From positions 1-29,276 of the forward strand of contig PJAB01000338.1 in NCBI GenBank assembly GCA_002887195.1: DNA of 29,276 nt, written 5' to 3'. This document shows, one piece after another, positions 1 through 8,341 of the stretch (its first letter is position 1; every line of letters starts with the position of its first letter). A program made the translations under genes and the position numbers. This DNA is from Chrysochromulina parva. Its lineage: Eukaryota > Haptophyta > Prymnesiales > Chrysochromulinaceae. The notes under the pieces are model-generated. The model was not told the DNA's origin. It made no database searches and saw only the letters and a list, made by a program, of their open reading frames with translations.

Positions 1-905
1 CCGCGACATGATCTGCGATCGTGCGATGTGCTGACTTCTGAGAGAGGCCGGCTGTCAAAGACTCGCTTCGTGGAAACCTGCTGTGGAAACTTTGCGCCAA
101 CATGACGCCAAAAAATAAAGTGTCATGGAAAAATTGTCCGAGATTGTTGAGGGGATACAGAATGTTATAGATTCAAAGAATATCCGCACTTGACGACCGT
201 CCGTTATCGTTTGGCTCTCGAACCCTCGCCTGTCTCAACACCTGTCTCAACACCTGTCTTAACACCTGTTTTCCTGTCTCAACACTTGGTGTCTTAACAC
301 CTGTTTTGGTGTCTCAACACTTGATACTTAACGCAAAAAAGTGTCTCAATGTTAAACCAACACCCCTGACGAAACCTCCCAACCCACCCCCCGTCGGAAA
401 AGCGGGGTTCGAGGTGTGGGTTCTCTCTAAGGGGGGTCTAGTTAGGGTGCACCACTGCAGACAGTTCTGTACCGTAGTACACGTCCATCTCGTCCGGGTC
501 ACCACGTTGAGATCCTAGGGTGCGTGCGGGTATAGGTATGGTCCGGTCACCAAAAGCAAACTTTTCTAAGCGTATGGGCCGAGGTGGCCCGCCGGGGCCG
601 GGCACACCGCGGAGGCCTCAGGGGCGGGCGCGCCCGGGCCACGGCATGCGTCGCCGCCCTCGGCCGTAGCGCCGCCAAAACGGAACCGCGAGCGTGCGCC
701 GCGGGCTACCGAAACGAAGCACCACCGCATTCTCTCCGTTGAGAGTTCCTCCCCCCGGTCCCGCCGGTCCGACCGCACGCGAAGGTCGCGAACCGCGATG
801 GGAACGGCGCGGATACCACGGCGTTTTCGGCGGCGCGGTACGTTCGACGCTGCGCGCAGGCGGGGCGTCGGGGGAAGGACACGCCAACGATCAGCAATCC
901 GCGCC
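1..905. other. Intergenic region without a supported gene
   Basis: No open frame here has coding character: the short frames overlap on both strands, differ in composition from the genes nearby and match no family I know. The first 330 bases are AT-richer than the rest of the window and contain a short tandem repeat (229-323). Bases 560-900 are very GC-rich. The stretch would hold the 3' flank of the coiled-coil gene (stop at 906) and the flank of whatever lies left of the window. Confidence 0.6.
229..323. repeat. Degenerate 12-bp tandem repeat
   Basis: The unit CCTGTCTCAACA is present exactly twice (229-240, 241-252) and once with a C-to-T change (253-264). It is followed by expanded or altered units (CCTGTTTT, CCTGTCTCAACACTT, GGTGTCTTAACACC, GGTGTCTCAACACTTG) up to about 323. 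It is an intergenic minisatellite; no function is visible. Confidence 0.85.
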
Positions 906-2414
906 TCACTTCTTACCAAACATCTTCAAGACGGTCTTCTGGCTCTTTCCTTCCTGTGTTGCATGGTCAGCAGCCGAGGCGGCGAGCATGCTGCCTGCCA
1001 CGCGCAGCTTCTTCGCGGCCTTATTCGGCGAGCTTTGTGAGGTTGGCGAGGAGGGTCGACTCGCCTCCTCATCCCTGACCATGAACTGCTCCACGCCGAC
1101 CGGCTCGAGGCCGTTGGCCCAGTAGAGACATTGGTCAAGCTGCCCTTCGAGGTTGAGGCCCTGGAGGTCGTGCAACTTGGAGCGCATGCCCTCCGCTGAC
1201 CTGAGATACCCCTCGTGCGCGCGTAGCAGCGCACGCTGCCAGTGGCGGAGCGTGGCCGCCGCCTCCAGATCGCCCTCGCGCTTCTTCTCGCGCATCTCCT
1301 TGTACAAGAGCCCCTGCTCGAGGCTGCGCTTCTTCTCGATGTAGAGCTCCACCTGCGTGTCCTTGAGCTTCTCCGCCCGAAAGGCAACGGCATCCTCAAG
1401 TTTGTGGATCTTCTTCTCGAGAAGGTCCTTCTCCTCAAGCAGCACCTGATAGTTCTGAGCCGTGACACCGCCCAGCCGCAAGCGCTCCTCCTCACGCAGC
1501 TTCAACTTCTCTGCACGAGCCTCGCTCTCTTTGAGTGCCTTCTGCAACGCCTCCAGCTTATCGTCGAGCACAAAGCGATTGCCGATCTGCTGCGCGTGCC
1601 GGGCCTCGAGCGCCTGCATCTGCTGCTCCCAAGTCTCACGGTCGCTCCGGAGCTCGCGCACAGCCTCAAAGAAGCACGGCATCGAGGAGGAGGCGGCTAG
1701 GGCGGCGGCGCTGCCTTCAGGCGCCTCAATGCCCGCCACTGCTTGGGCAATAGCCGAGTCCAACCACAGAGCCTTGTCCTTAGCATCCTGCATCTCCTCG
1801 TCCCCAGCTGCAGCTGGCAGCGATAGAATGGCCGGCGTGAGCTCCGCAGTCAGATGCGTCAAAATCGTAGAGAACGGGGAGGGTACGCGTGCGGCGTCAC
1901 GCAAGGCCTGCAACGACGCGATCGCTCGTCGCCGCGACGGCTCCGCAGATGCCCGCGACGAGAGTGCCGCGCTCAGACGAAGCTCAATGTCGCGCAGGCT
2001 CATGTGCTCACTGCGCGGTGCTGGCGTGAGACCAAAGTGTCGAGGGCCTACGAGTTGACCAGAGCTCGTGTGGAACGCTGGCGTCGACACACTCTGCGGC
2101 AGTGGGGGCAGCGCTGGGGGCAGCGGCGCTGTCATCTGCCACACGTGCGCCCTCAGATCCGCGTGCGCAGCAGCAGCTGCTGCACTGGCTGCCTTCGCCT
2201 GCTCGCTTCGGCGCTTGGCAAACACAACATCTCGTGCCTGGAGCACAGCCTCAATCTGCGCCTCCTTGAAGCGCTTTTTCTCGGACAAAACCAGCGCTGC
2301 CACATCTGCAACGAGCTTCTCCGGCGTCGTGGGCAATCCCGCCCGAGATGGCCGGGCGACCTTCCTCGGTGGAAGTAGACGATGTGGCTCGACACCGACA
2401 GAGTTGTTCTGCAT
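906..2414 (-). CDS. Coiled-coil protein of unknown function
   Basis: The 502-residue product is predicted soluble and mostly helical. A helical segment at about residues 36-93 (AEK/AEQ-rich, with a run of alanines) is followed by a proline-rich linker (97-135). A long charged heptad-like coiled coil spans about 248-416 (e.g. LEEKDLLEKKIHKLED). The tail is Ser/Pro-rich with a basic end (KTVLKMFGKK). There is no signal peptide, membrane segment or catalytic motif. I chose the ATG at 2414 (context ACCATGC) because the sequence after it looks native. An in-frame ATG at 2483 would add 23 residues, and the open frame further upstream begins only at a TTG. It is head to head with the EF-hand/LRR/SAM gene. 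Such proteins are often cytoskeletal or flagellar, but that is only a guess. Confidence 0.85.
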   Translation of the reverse strand: MQNNSVGVEPHRLLPPRKVARPSRAGLPTTPEKLVADVAALVLSEKKRFKEAQIEAVLQARDVVFAKRRSEQAKAASAAAAAAHADLRAHVWQMTAPLPPALPPLPQSVSTPAFHTSSGQLVGPRHFGLTPAPRSEHMSLRDIELRLSAALSSRASAEPSRRRAIASLQALRDAARVPSPFSTILTHLTAELTPAILSLPAAAGDEEMQDAKDKALWLDSAIAQAVAGIEAPEGSAAALAASSSMPCFFEAVRELRSDRETWEQQMQALEARHAQQIGNRFVLDDKLEALQKALKESEARAEKLKLREEERLRLGGVTAQNYQVLLEEKDLLEKKIHKLEDAVAFRAEKLKDTQVELYIEKKRSLEQGLLYKEMREKKREGDLEAAATLRHWQRALLRAHEGYLRSAEGMRSKLHDLQGLNLEGQLDQCLYWANGLEPVGVEQFMVRDEEASRPSSPTSQSSPNKAAKKLRVAGSMLAASAADHATQEGKSQKTVLKMFGKK

Positions 2415-2590
2415 GGTTGCCTCGGCCCGTGAAACGCTCCAGAAAACCAGAAAAGCAGAAAAGTTCTCTTTAGGTTCGTACATGCTCTGAACCTCTGGCC
2501 GCCACCTCGCCCACCCTGCAAGCTTCTCCGTACCCGGGCTGCCCAATAAAATCTGAGTAATCTCGGTCTCGGTTCAGGAATAGTGTAACG
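2415..2590. promoter_or_regulatory. Divergent intergenic promoter region
   Basis: Only 176 bp separate the two start codons, so both promoters must lie here. An AATAAAAT stretch (2545-2552) sits about 40 bp upstream of the + strand ATG and is the only TATA-like sequence. The TGTGAA hexamer seen near other genes of the window is absent. Confidence 0.45.
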
Positions 2591-5500
2591 ATGGAGGGCG
2601 CCAGCCCAAAGGCGCGGGCTGAGAACTTCAGCCACCGCTACTCTCACCTGTGCGAGAGCAATACCATCGAGGAATGGTACCGCACCTTTTGTCAATTTGA
2701 CCGTGATGGTAGCGGCGACGTCGACCTCAAGGAGGTCGGCCTCATGTTCCGGCAGCTCGGGCAGACACCCACCGAGGCGGAAATGCTCGCGATGATAGAG
2801 GCAGTCGACGCGGACGGGTCGGGCACCATCGACTTTGAGGAGTTCTGCTTGATGATGCTGCGCATGAAGCGCCATGGGGCGATGCCCGCATGGCTCTCCG
2901 CCCTCTTCATCGACTTACATCCCGATGATATCGGAAAGGCGCTCGCCAACGGCGTGGCACCGCCGCCGGCCGCGCCGCGGAGCGTGGCTGTCCGCGGCGT
3001 GTACTACCTGACGTCGCCGCAGCGTGGCGGCACGGCCGTGAAGGCGGCGATCGCCGCGTCGACGCCTGGCAAGGATGAGTCCAAGCCCGGCCCAGGCTTC
3101 GTGGCCAATCCGCCGCCGGGCGAGGCGATCACGCGCGAGCACCTGCTCATCGTGAGTGACCTGCTACCCGCGAGCAAGTCGTGCGTCTCGCTCTCGCTCG
3201 CGGGCCACGGTCCGCTGATGGGCCCCTTTGTCGCGGGCGAGGTGGCTCGCGGCCTGGTGCGACTCAACCGCACGCTCACGTCGCTCGACATGACAGGGTG
3301 CAACGTGGGCGACGAGGGTGCCGCGGAGTTTGCAGAGGCAATCAAGGTCAATTCGACGCTCACCTCGCTCTCGCTCGGCGCGAACAACATCGGGAAAGAG
3401 GGCGGCAACGCGCTCCTCGAGGCGCTGCGCTCGCCGCCCGCGCCCCCGATCGACGCCGCACAGCCAAAGGGAAGGAAGAAGAGTTCCGACCTCGATCGGA
3501 TGAGCGACCGAATGGTCGTCCACGGGCTACGCGAACTCAACCTCGAGGGCAATGCCATAGGTGAGGAGCTGTTCGACGCGATCCAGCAGCAGCTTCTGCT
3601 CAAAAACCTGCCGCGCCTCTTTGCGAGCTGCCTCAAGGGCTGCGGCAAGGACGACGCAGGCGCGAGCAAGAAGAACCGAAGCTCGCCCTCGCCGCAGCCA
3701 CCTGCGGAGCCGCCGTCGCTGCTGGCCTCGCCCGTGAACGCGACGCCGGAGCCCTCGGTGCGCCTCCGCCAGGAGTGGCTGTCCGAGTCGCACGCGGCTG
3801 CTCTGCAGCTCGAGCTGCTCCACGCCGGGGTGCGTTCGCTTGAGCTGCACGAATGCACGCGCTTCGCCGGCGCGGGGCTGACGGGCCTGCTCGCACCCAT
3901 GGCGACACCCGTGTCGCCGCTCGCGACACTTATGTACCTGAAGCTCTCGGGCTGTCACATAGACGACGGGGCGGTCGCCGCACTCGTGAGTGCCATCGGG
4001 CGTGGCGATCTGCGCACGCTCCACTCATTGCTGCTCGATCACAACACGATCTCGCTTGGGTATACGTCGGCGGCAGGCGCGGCTGCCGCCGAGGGCGGCA
4101 CATCCTCGCTGTCACTCACCGGCGCGAATCCTGTGGGCGTCGATTTCGGGCGCGCACTGACTCAGCTGCCCGAGTTGATCGAAGTGGACTTGTCCTCCAA
4201 CGCCAACGTGACAGACCCCTTTGCGGCTCGCTTCATCGGCGCATTGCTCGTCGCGGGTAGCGCGCTGCGCAGCGTGCACCTTGGTGCTACCAAGGCGGGC
4301 GATGCATGCGCCGATGCCGTCGCTGCTGCGTGGTCCCTTCAGCCCCCCATCGCGCTGCGCTGCCTGTGCCTCTCCTCCCTCGTGAGCGACACGGGGGCGC
4401 GCGCTCTCGCGGCGGCGTTGCCTCGGGCCACGGCGCTGCGTGAGCTGCTGCTCGGAGATAAGATCAGCTCGACTGGTGTGGTCGCGCTCACGGACGTATG
4501 GAAGGACCGCGCGGCGTGCGCGAGCTGCCAGCTCAGCAGCCTCGTGCTGGGCGGCGAGGTGCGCTCGGGCGTCCTCCTTCGCAACGCCATCGACGCAGAA
4601 GCCATCGAAGCTCTTGCCGACCTGCCGAGATCACATGCGTCGCTCACTGACCTGCGGTTGAGTGGCAACGATCGGATCGGCGCCGAGGCATGCGTACGGC
4701 TCCTTGCCTGCCTCGAAGGCTCGAGTGCGAAGCGGTGTATGCTGCGCACGCTGCACATTGACAACTGCGGCTTGACCAAAGAGCATGCCACCGCATTCCT
4801 AGAGGCCCTCGATCACGTGTGGGTGCTCACAGCGCTCAAGGCGGACAACGACGCTACCTTCGCGGCGGCGGCCGGCTCCAAGCCGGGGACCCCTGGCTCG
4901 CCCGGCTCGCGCGGTGGGCTTCTAGGTGCGATGCATGGCGAGAGTGCGAGCAGTGGAAAGCGCTCGTCGATCAAGTTCGGAGCTCCTGCTGCTGGCGCAC
5001 CAACGGGCGGCGGCGGTGAGGTCGCCCGCGTCTTCACACTGCAGCAGCGCCTGAGCATGTCCAAGGTTCTCGAGGAGAACCGAACGATGGGGCCACGCCG
5101 TGTCGAGAACTGGCGCCTCTCGCGGTCGCTCGAGGAGGTCGCGTGGGTCTTTTCGAAGCTGTGTCACAACGTGCCCAAACCGATCGTCGACGCTGGACTC
5201 TCGGCATGGACGGGAACAGAGTGCGCCCACTTTGTGCGCAACCTCGGGCTGGAGCAGTATGCGGAGTCCTTCGAGTTCAACTTGCGGGGCCCGATGCTGC
5301 GCTCGCTCGTGATGCCGCAGCTGGCGCAGCTGGGCGTGCGCAACTTCAGCCACCAGAAGCGTATCATGGAGGGTGTGCGTGACCTGCTCGGCGCGTTCGA
5401 GCGCAAGGACCGTGTGGCGAAGGCACAATCCGCTTGGTCCAACCTGCTCACAGGCAAGGCAGGCACGCCTCCTCACACTGAGGACCTCGCCGAGATGCAC

Positions 5501-6226
5501 GCCTATGGCGACTCGAAGCCGACGACCGCCACAGGGCCGCACCACCACACGCCCGAACGCAAGCCGCTGGCACACGGCGGACGCGCCGTAACTGAGCCCG
5601 CACGGCACTCGATGAAGGGCGCCGCCGCGGCGACGGACGCCGCGGCCAGCCCGCCGCTGGCGCCGCTCGTCAGCGGCAGCGCCGAGGCAAAGGCCAAGCG
5701 CACCGGTACGGCGCTGTACACGATGCAGTCTTCGCCCGCCTCCCTTCCCGTCGACCTGCGCCTGCCGCGCATCGCGTCGCTGAAGCACCACAGCACGTTC
5801 GGGCACGAGGCCACGCGCGACGACAAGCCGCGCTCGTTGCCGAAGCCGTCGGTGGTGATGCCGGCGCTGGGCGGCGCCTTGGGAGGCAGCTTGGTGGAGC
5901 AGGCGCAGTGGAAGGAGCTCGCCATCTCGTATGGCCTTCACCTCGTGCCGGACACGCGAGATCTACTCCACGACAACCTGCAGTCGGTGCTGCGCGACCT
6001 ACCGCCGCCGCCGCCGCCGCCAAAGGCCCATCCGGACCTCGATGAGGAACTTGCCCTCGTGAAGCAGAAGCAGCATCCCACACGCCAGCCGACCGACCTT
6101 GGTACGTCGCCCTCGCTTCCCATGCTCTCGCCCGGACGGCCAGGCGCCCGCAACTGGGTCACCTTTCTGCATGGTGCCCCGGTCAAGGCGGGCACCAAAC
6201 CGCCACCAGTCGCTCGAGCGGGCTGA
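2591..6226 (+). CDS. EF-hand / leucine-rich repeat / SAM-domain protein
   Basis: The 1211-residue product begins with a paired EF-hand. Loop 1 is DRDGSGDVDLKE (residues 37-48) and loop 2 is DADGSGTIDFEE (73-84); both keep the Asp/Gly/Glu positions needed for Ca2+. LRRs of the ribonuclease-inhibitor type follow from about 175 to 790 (e.g. LTSLSLGANNIGKEGG), interrupted by low-complexity linkers. A SAM domain covers about 870-936 (start AWTGTECAHFVRNLGLEQY; core LAQLGVRNFSHQKRI). The tail is disordered and Pro-rich with a seven-proline run near 1138. There is no signal peptide or membrane segment. The protein is probably a Ca2+-responsive scaffold, with the SAM domain oligomerising or binding a partner; that role is inferred. 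The ATG at 2591 (ACGATGG) is the first of the frame and has good context. Confidence 0.93.
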   Translation: MEGASPKARAENFSHRYSHLCESNTIEEWYRTFCQFDRDGSGDVDLKEVGLMFRQLGQTPTEAEMLAMIEAVDADGSGTIDFEEFCLMMLRMKRHGAMPAWLSALFIDLHPDDIGKALANGVAPPPAAPRSVAVRGVYYLTSPQRGGTAVKAAIAASTPGKDESKPGPGFVANPPPGEAITREHLLIVSDLLPASKSCVSLSLAGHGPLMGPFVAGEVARGLVRLNRTLTSLDMTGCNVGDEGAAEFAEAIKVNSTLTSLSLGANNIGKEGGNALLEALRSPPAPPIDAAQPKGRKKSSDLDRMSDRMVVHGLRELNLEGNAIGEELFDAIQQQLLLKNLPRLFASCLKGCGKDDAGASKKNRSSPSPQPPAEPPSLLASPVNATPEPSVRLRQEWLSESHAAALQLELLHAGVRSLELHECTRFAGAGLTGLLAPMATPVSPLATLMYLKLSGCHIDDGAVAALVSAIGRGDLRTLHSLLLDHNTISLGYTSAAGAAAAEGGTSSLSLTGANPVGVDFGRALTQLPELIEVDLSSNANVTDPFAARFIGALLVAGSALRSVHLGATKAGDACADAVAAAWSLQPPIALRCLCLSSLVSDTGARALAAALPRATALRELLLGDKISSTGVVALTDVWKDRAACASCQLSSLVLGGEVRSGVLLRNAIDAEAIEALADLPRSHASLTDLRLSGNDRIGAEACVRLLACLEGSSAKRCMLRTLHIDNCGLTKEHATAFLEALDHVWVLTALKADNDATFAAAAGSKPGTPGSPGSRGGLLGAMHGESASSGKRSSIKFGAPAAGAPTGGGGEVARVFTLQQRLSMSKVLEENRTMGPRRVENWRLSRSLEEVAWVFSKLCHNVPKPIVDAGLSAWTGTECAHFVRNLGLEQYAESFEFNLRGPMLRSLVMPQLAQLGVRNFSHQKRIMEGVRDLLGAFERKDRVAKAQSAWSNLLTGKAGTPPHTEDLAEMHAYGDSKPTTATGPHHHTPERKPLAHGGRAVTEPARHSMKGAAAATDAAASPPLAPLVSGSAEAKAKRTGTALYTMQSSPASLPVDLRLPRIASLKHHSTFGHEATRDDKPRSLPKPSVVMPALGGALGGSLVEQAQWKELAISYGLHLVPDTRDLLHDNLQSVLRDLPPPPPPPKAHPDLDEELALVKQKQHPTRQPTDLGTSPSLPMLSPGRPGARNWVTFLHGAPVKAGTKPPPVARAG

Positions 6227-6847
6227 CGCGGTGCGTGCAGTTTGACGCGTACCAGGCTACCAGCGCGGAACGTGCCGAATCCACTGGCCGACCTGCGCGG
6301 CGGCCTGTGAGCGGCTCAGTGAGCGGCCTGTGTGCGCGGCGTGTGCGGGCGTCTTGTAACGTAATGGCGTATCGTCAGCGTATCGAGCCTGATCGTGCGA
6401 CGAACGTGTGGGCTCGCGGCGCGCGCGGTTGCGGGCTTCGTCGGGTCTTACGTTATGTGGTTTTGTCAGGTCACGTGTTATCCACTTATCCTACCGCGCG
6501 CGCCCGCCCCGCCTCGAGCCGTTGCGTTAAGTCGTCTCCGAACGCCGCGCCGCACCGCCCCGCCCGGGGGGGCCCGGGGCGGGGGCGGCGGCGGCGGACG
6601 CGCCGTCTCGACGTCGTTACACCGCACGACACGTTACCGCGAACGACGGACAGGTCCCGACCAGCGCATAGCGTCGATACGCGGCCCGTGAGCCGTGTAG
6701 CTATGGGACGAAAGTTGCATTTTTCAAGGTGACTACGACCACGTATGCCAACATACGCGAGCTCGTTCGGCCCGCCAGCCCGCGCTCCCACGTCCCCGCA
6801 CCCGGTCGCGGCGATCTCGCTGCTTCTCGGGACAGGTGGCTCAGGCA
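6227..6847. other. Spacer between convergent genes
   Basis: This 621-bp spacer lies between the stop codons of two converging genes and should hold both 3' ends. It is GC-rich. Short frames are open on both strands but none resembles a protein. The only structure seen is a G-run cluster at 6566-6585 and a few short direct repeats (GCGTATCG, GCGGCCTGTG). Confidence 0.6.
6566..6585 (+). other. G-run cluster, possible G-quadruplex
   Basis: Runs of 7, 4 and 5 guanines separated by one to three bases are followed by GGC triplets. Splitting the first run gives four G3 tracts within 20 bases, which satisfies the simple G-quadruplex rule. It lies about 340 bp past the LRR/SAM gene, in the convergent spacer. 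Confidence 0.4.
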
Positions 6848-8155
6848 TCATGAAATCTTGCTCCATGCGTGGCGCACGAAGAGAGGCTTCTGCCCAGTGC
6901 TGGCGGAGTCGAAGGCGATCGACACCTTGTACTCGCCGCAGACCACGAAGCTGTTGGGCACGTCATCGGGAGGCATGTGGAACTCGTAAGGCGGCTCGTC
7001 GGCAGCCTGCTCCTCGAAGGTGCCAAGCTCGGTCCTCCTGGTGTGCACGGGCACGTATGCGCCCCAGGTCTTCTTGTACGTGGTGACTGTGCAGGTCAGG
7101 TCCCGTAGCTGCGCTCGGGCTTTGAACTTCAGAATCTCCATGACCCGATCGCCTCGCCGGAGCGTCAGGTGATCGGGGCTATTCGTTGAGCAGGGCTTGC
7201 CCGAGTGTGCCTCGTACACGTGGTTGCCGCACCACTCGAAGCGCTCGTCGCTCTCGGTGAGCTCGCTGCCCAGGGCACCACGGGTGCCGCTCGCCTCCCT
7301 AGTGGCGCAAGTGCCAGTGTCTGTGACTGCCTCTGAGAGCGCTACGCGCACCGTCTTTGCGGGACGATTCATGTAGGGCAACCAAGAGCGACAGCGAGCG
7401 GAGAGATGCCATCTGAGAGCCGCCGCTACCAGCGCGCAAAGGCGCAACACATCCACGAGCTCGGCGTTGGAGAAGAGGTTCGCAAGCCTAGGTTGAGCGA
7501 GATTACGGCAACAGCGCGGAGGAAGAGAAGGAGCAGCGCTAGCAAGGATGGTACCTAGGGCATGCACCGCCACTGCCCGCGGAGACCACCCACACATGTT
7601 GTGCGGGCTGCTGCCCGTCCACAGGTAGAGTGAGGCTAACAGGGCGGCGTTTCCGAAGACCACGAGGAAGACGACGCCCAGCATGTAACCTGGTGTCGAG
7701 AGCTTGACGATGCCATTGACGAGCAGGAGCAAGACGCCAAGCGAGTAGAAGGACCAGCCACAGGCCTGAAAAAGTACAAAGAGCTCGCCGCCCTGAAACG
7801 GCTGCCAGATCTTGTACATATTGCGCTGGTGCATCGAGAACCCGGTGAGGTGCGAGGCGGGCGCTGCAGTGAGGAGCACTGCCATGCATGGGGTGACTAC
7901 CGATGGCTTGATCGTGAGCAGGAAGGGCGATAGCGAGGTGGGCACCAGCGAAGCGAACATCGTGGCCACAAGGCCTGACGCACACCAGAAGGAAGCGGCT
8001 ACGATGATGATCGTTGCGATGGTGGGAACAATTTTGGGCACAATCACGAGCGACATGGGCCGGACGGCGCCTCCGACGAAGGTCCGTCCATGCTTCTCAA
8101 TTCTTCGAACCATTCTGACGAAACGCAACTTCATAGCACGGAAACTTAAGTTCAT
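6848..8155 (-). CDS. Multi-pass membrane protein, unknown family
   Basis: The ATG at 8155 gives 435 residues; the longer frame begins at GTG, so it was not used, and the ATG at 8134 is a possible alternative. The first 30 residues are basic. About five hydrophobic segments follow (near residues 34-56, 59-80, 86-104, 126-151 and 157-178). The remaining 250 residues are mostly soluble, with a Cys/Arg-rich stretch around 205-245 and a C-terminal part that looks beta-rich (e.g. VVCGEYKVSIAFDSAST near the end). I do not recognise the family. Its upstream region is the AT-rich inverted-repeat element, whose TATATA stretches would lie 87-116 bp before this ATG. It is transcribed in the same direction as the Skp1/F-box/LRR gene upstream. 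Confidence 0.7.
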   Translation of the reverse strand: MNLSFRAMKLRFVRMVRRIEKHGRTFVGGAVRPMSLVIVPKIVPTIATIIIVAASFWCASGLVATMFASLVPTSLSPFLLTIKPSVVTPCMAVLLTAAPASHLTGFSMHQRNMYKIWQPFQGGELFVLFQACGWSFYSLGVLLLLVNGIVKLSTPGYMLGVVFLVVFGNAALLASLYLWTGSSPHNMCGWSPRAVAVHALGTILASAAPSLPPRCCRNLAQPRLANLFSNAELVDVLRLCALVAAALRWHLSARCRSWLPYMNRPAKTVRVALSEAVTDTGTCATREASGTRGALGSELTESDERFEWCGNHVYEAHSGKPCSTNSPDHLTLRRGDRVMEILKFKARAQLRDLTCTVTTYKKTWGAYVPVHTRRTELGTFEEQAADEPPYEFHMPPDDVPNSFVVCGEYKVSIAFDSASTGQKPLFVRHAWSKIS

Positions 8156-8205
8156 GAAGCAGGACACGCAGCAGCAAACCACATGTGCTCGCACTAGCTA
8201 CATTT

Positions 8206-8341
8206 TCAAGTCAAATCCGTTTTTTCCTGCGAGACGCAGTACATATATAGGAAATAATTGAGATATATAGGAAAAAACTCGTGCACACTGTTCAAGTCCA
8301 ATAATTTGTTTTTTCCTATATATCTCAATTATTTGACTTGA
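8206..8341. repeat. AT-rich inverted-repeat element
   Basis: A perfect 27-bp inverted repeat (8252-8278 against 8308-8334; it includes GAGATATATAGGAAAAAAC) flanks a 29-nt loop. An outer pair, TCAAGTCAAAT (8206-8216) against ATTTGACTTGA (8331-8341), is also perfect. The right arm is therefore one continuous 34-bp sequence, whereas the left arm is the same sequence interrupted by about 40 bp. TTCAAGTC recurs inside the loop. The element is far more AT-rich than its surroundings and could fold into a strong hairpin. It looks like a small MITE-like element, but I see no clear target-site duplication. The stop codon of the LRR gene (8325-8327) lies inside it. It also contains TATA-like CCTATATATG on the minus strand (8242-8251). 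Confidence 0.85.

Noticed and set aside
210..232. tRNA B-box-like sequence (minus strand GGGTTCGAGAGCC)
   Set aside because: The spacing to the final CC is off by one, and no matching A box or cloverleaf is present.
6235..6732. 165-codon frame on the plus strand in the convergent spacer
   Set aside because: Arg/Pro-rich composition typical of random frames in GC-rich DNA, no domain, and a competing frame open on the other strand.
8278..8291. 14-mer CTCGTGCACACTGT shared with 10926-10939
   Set aside because: A single short match without flanking similarity; not enough to call a repeat family.
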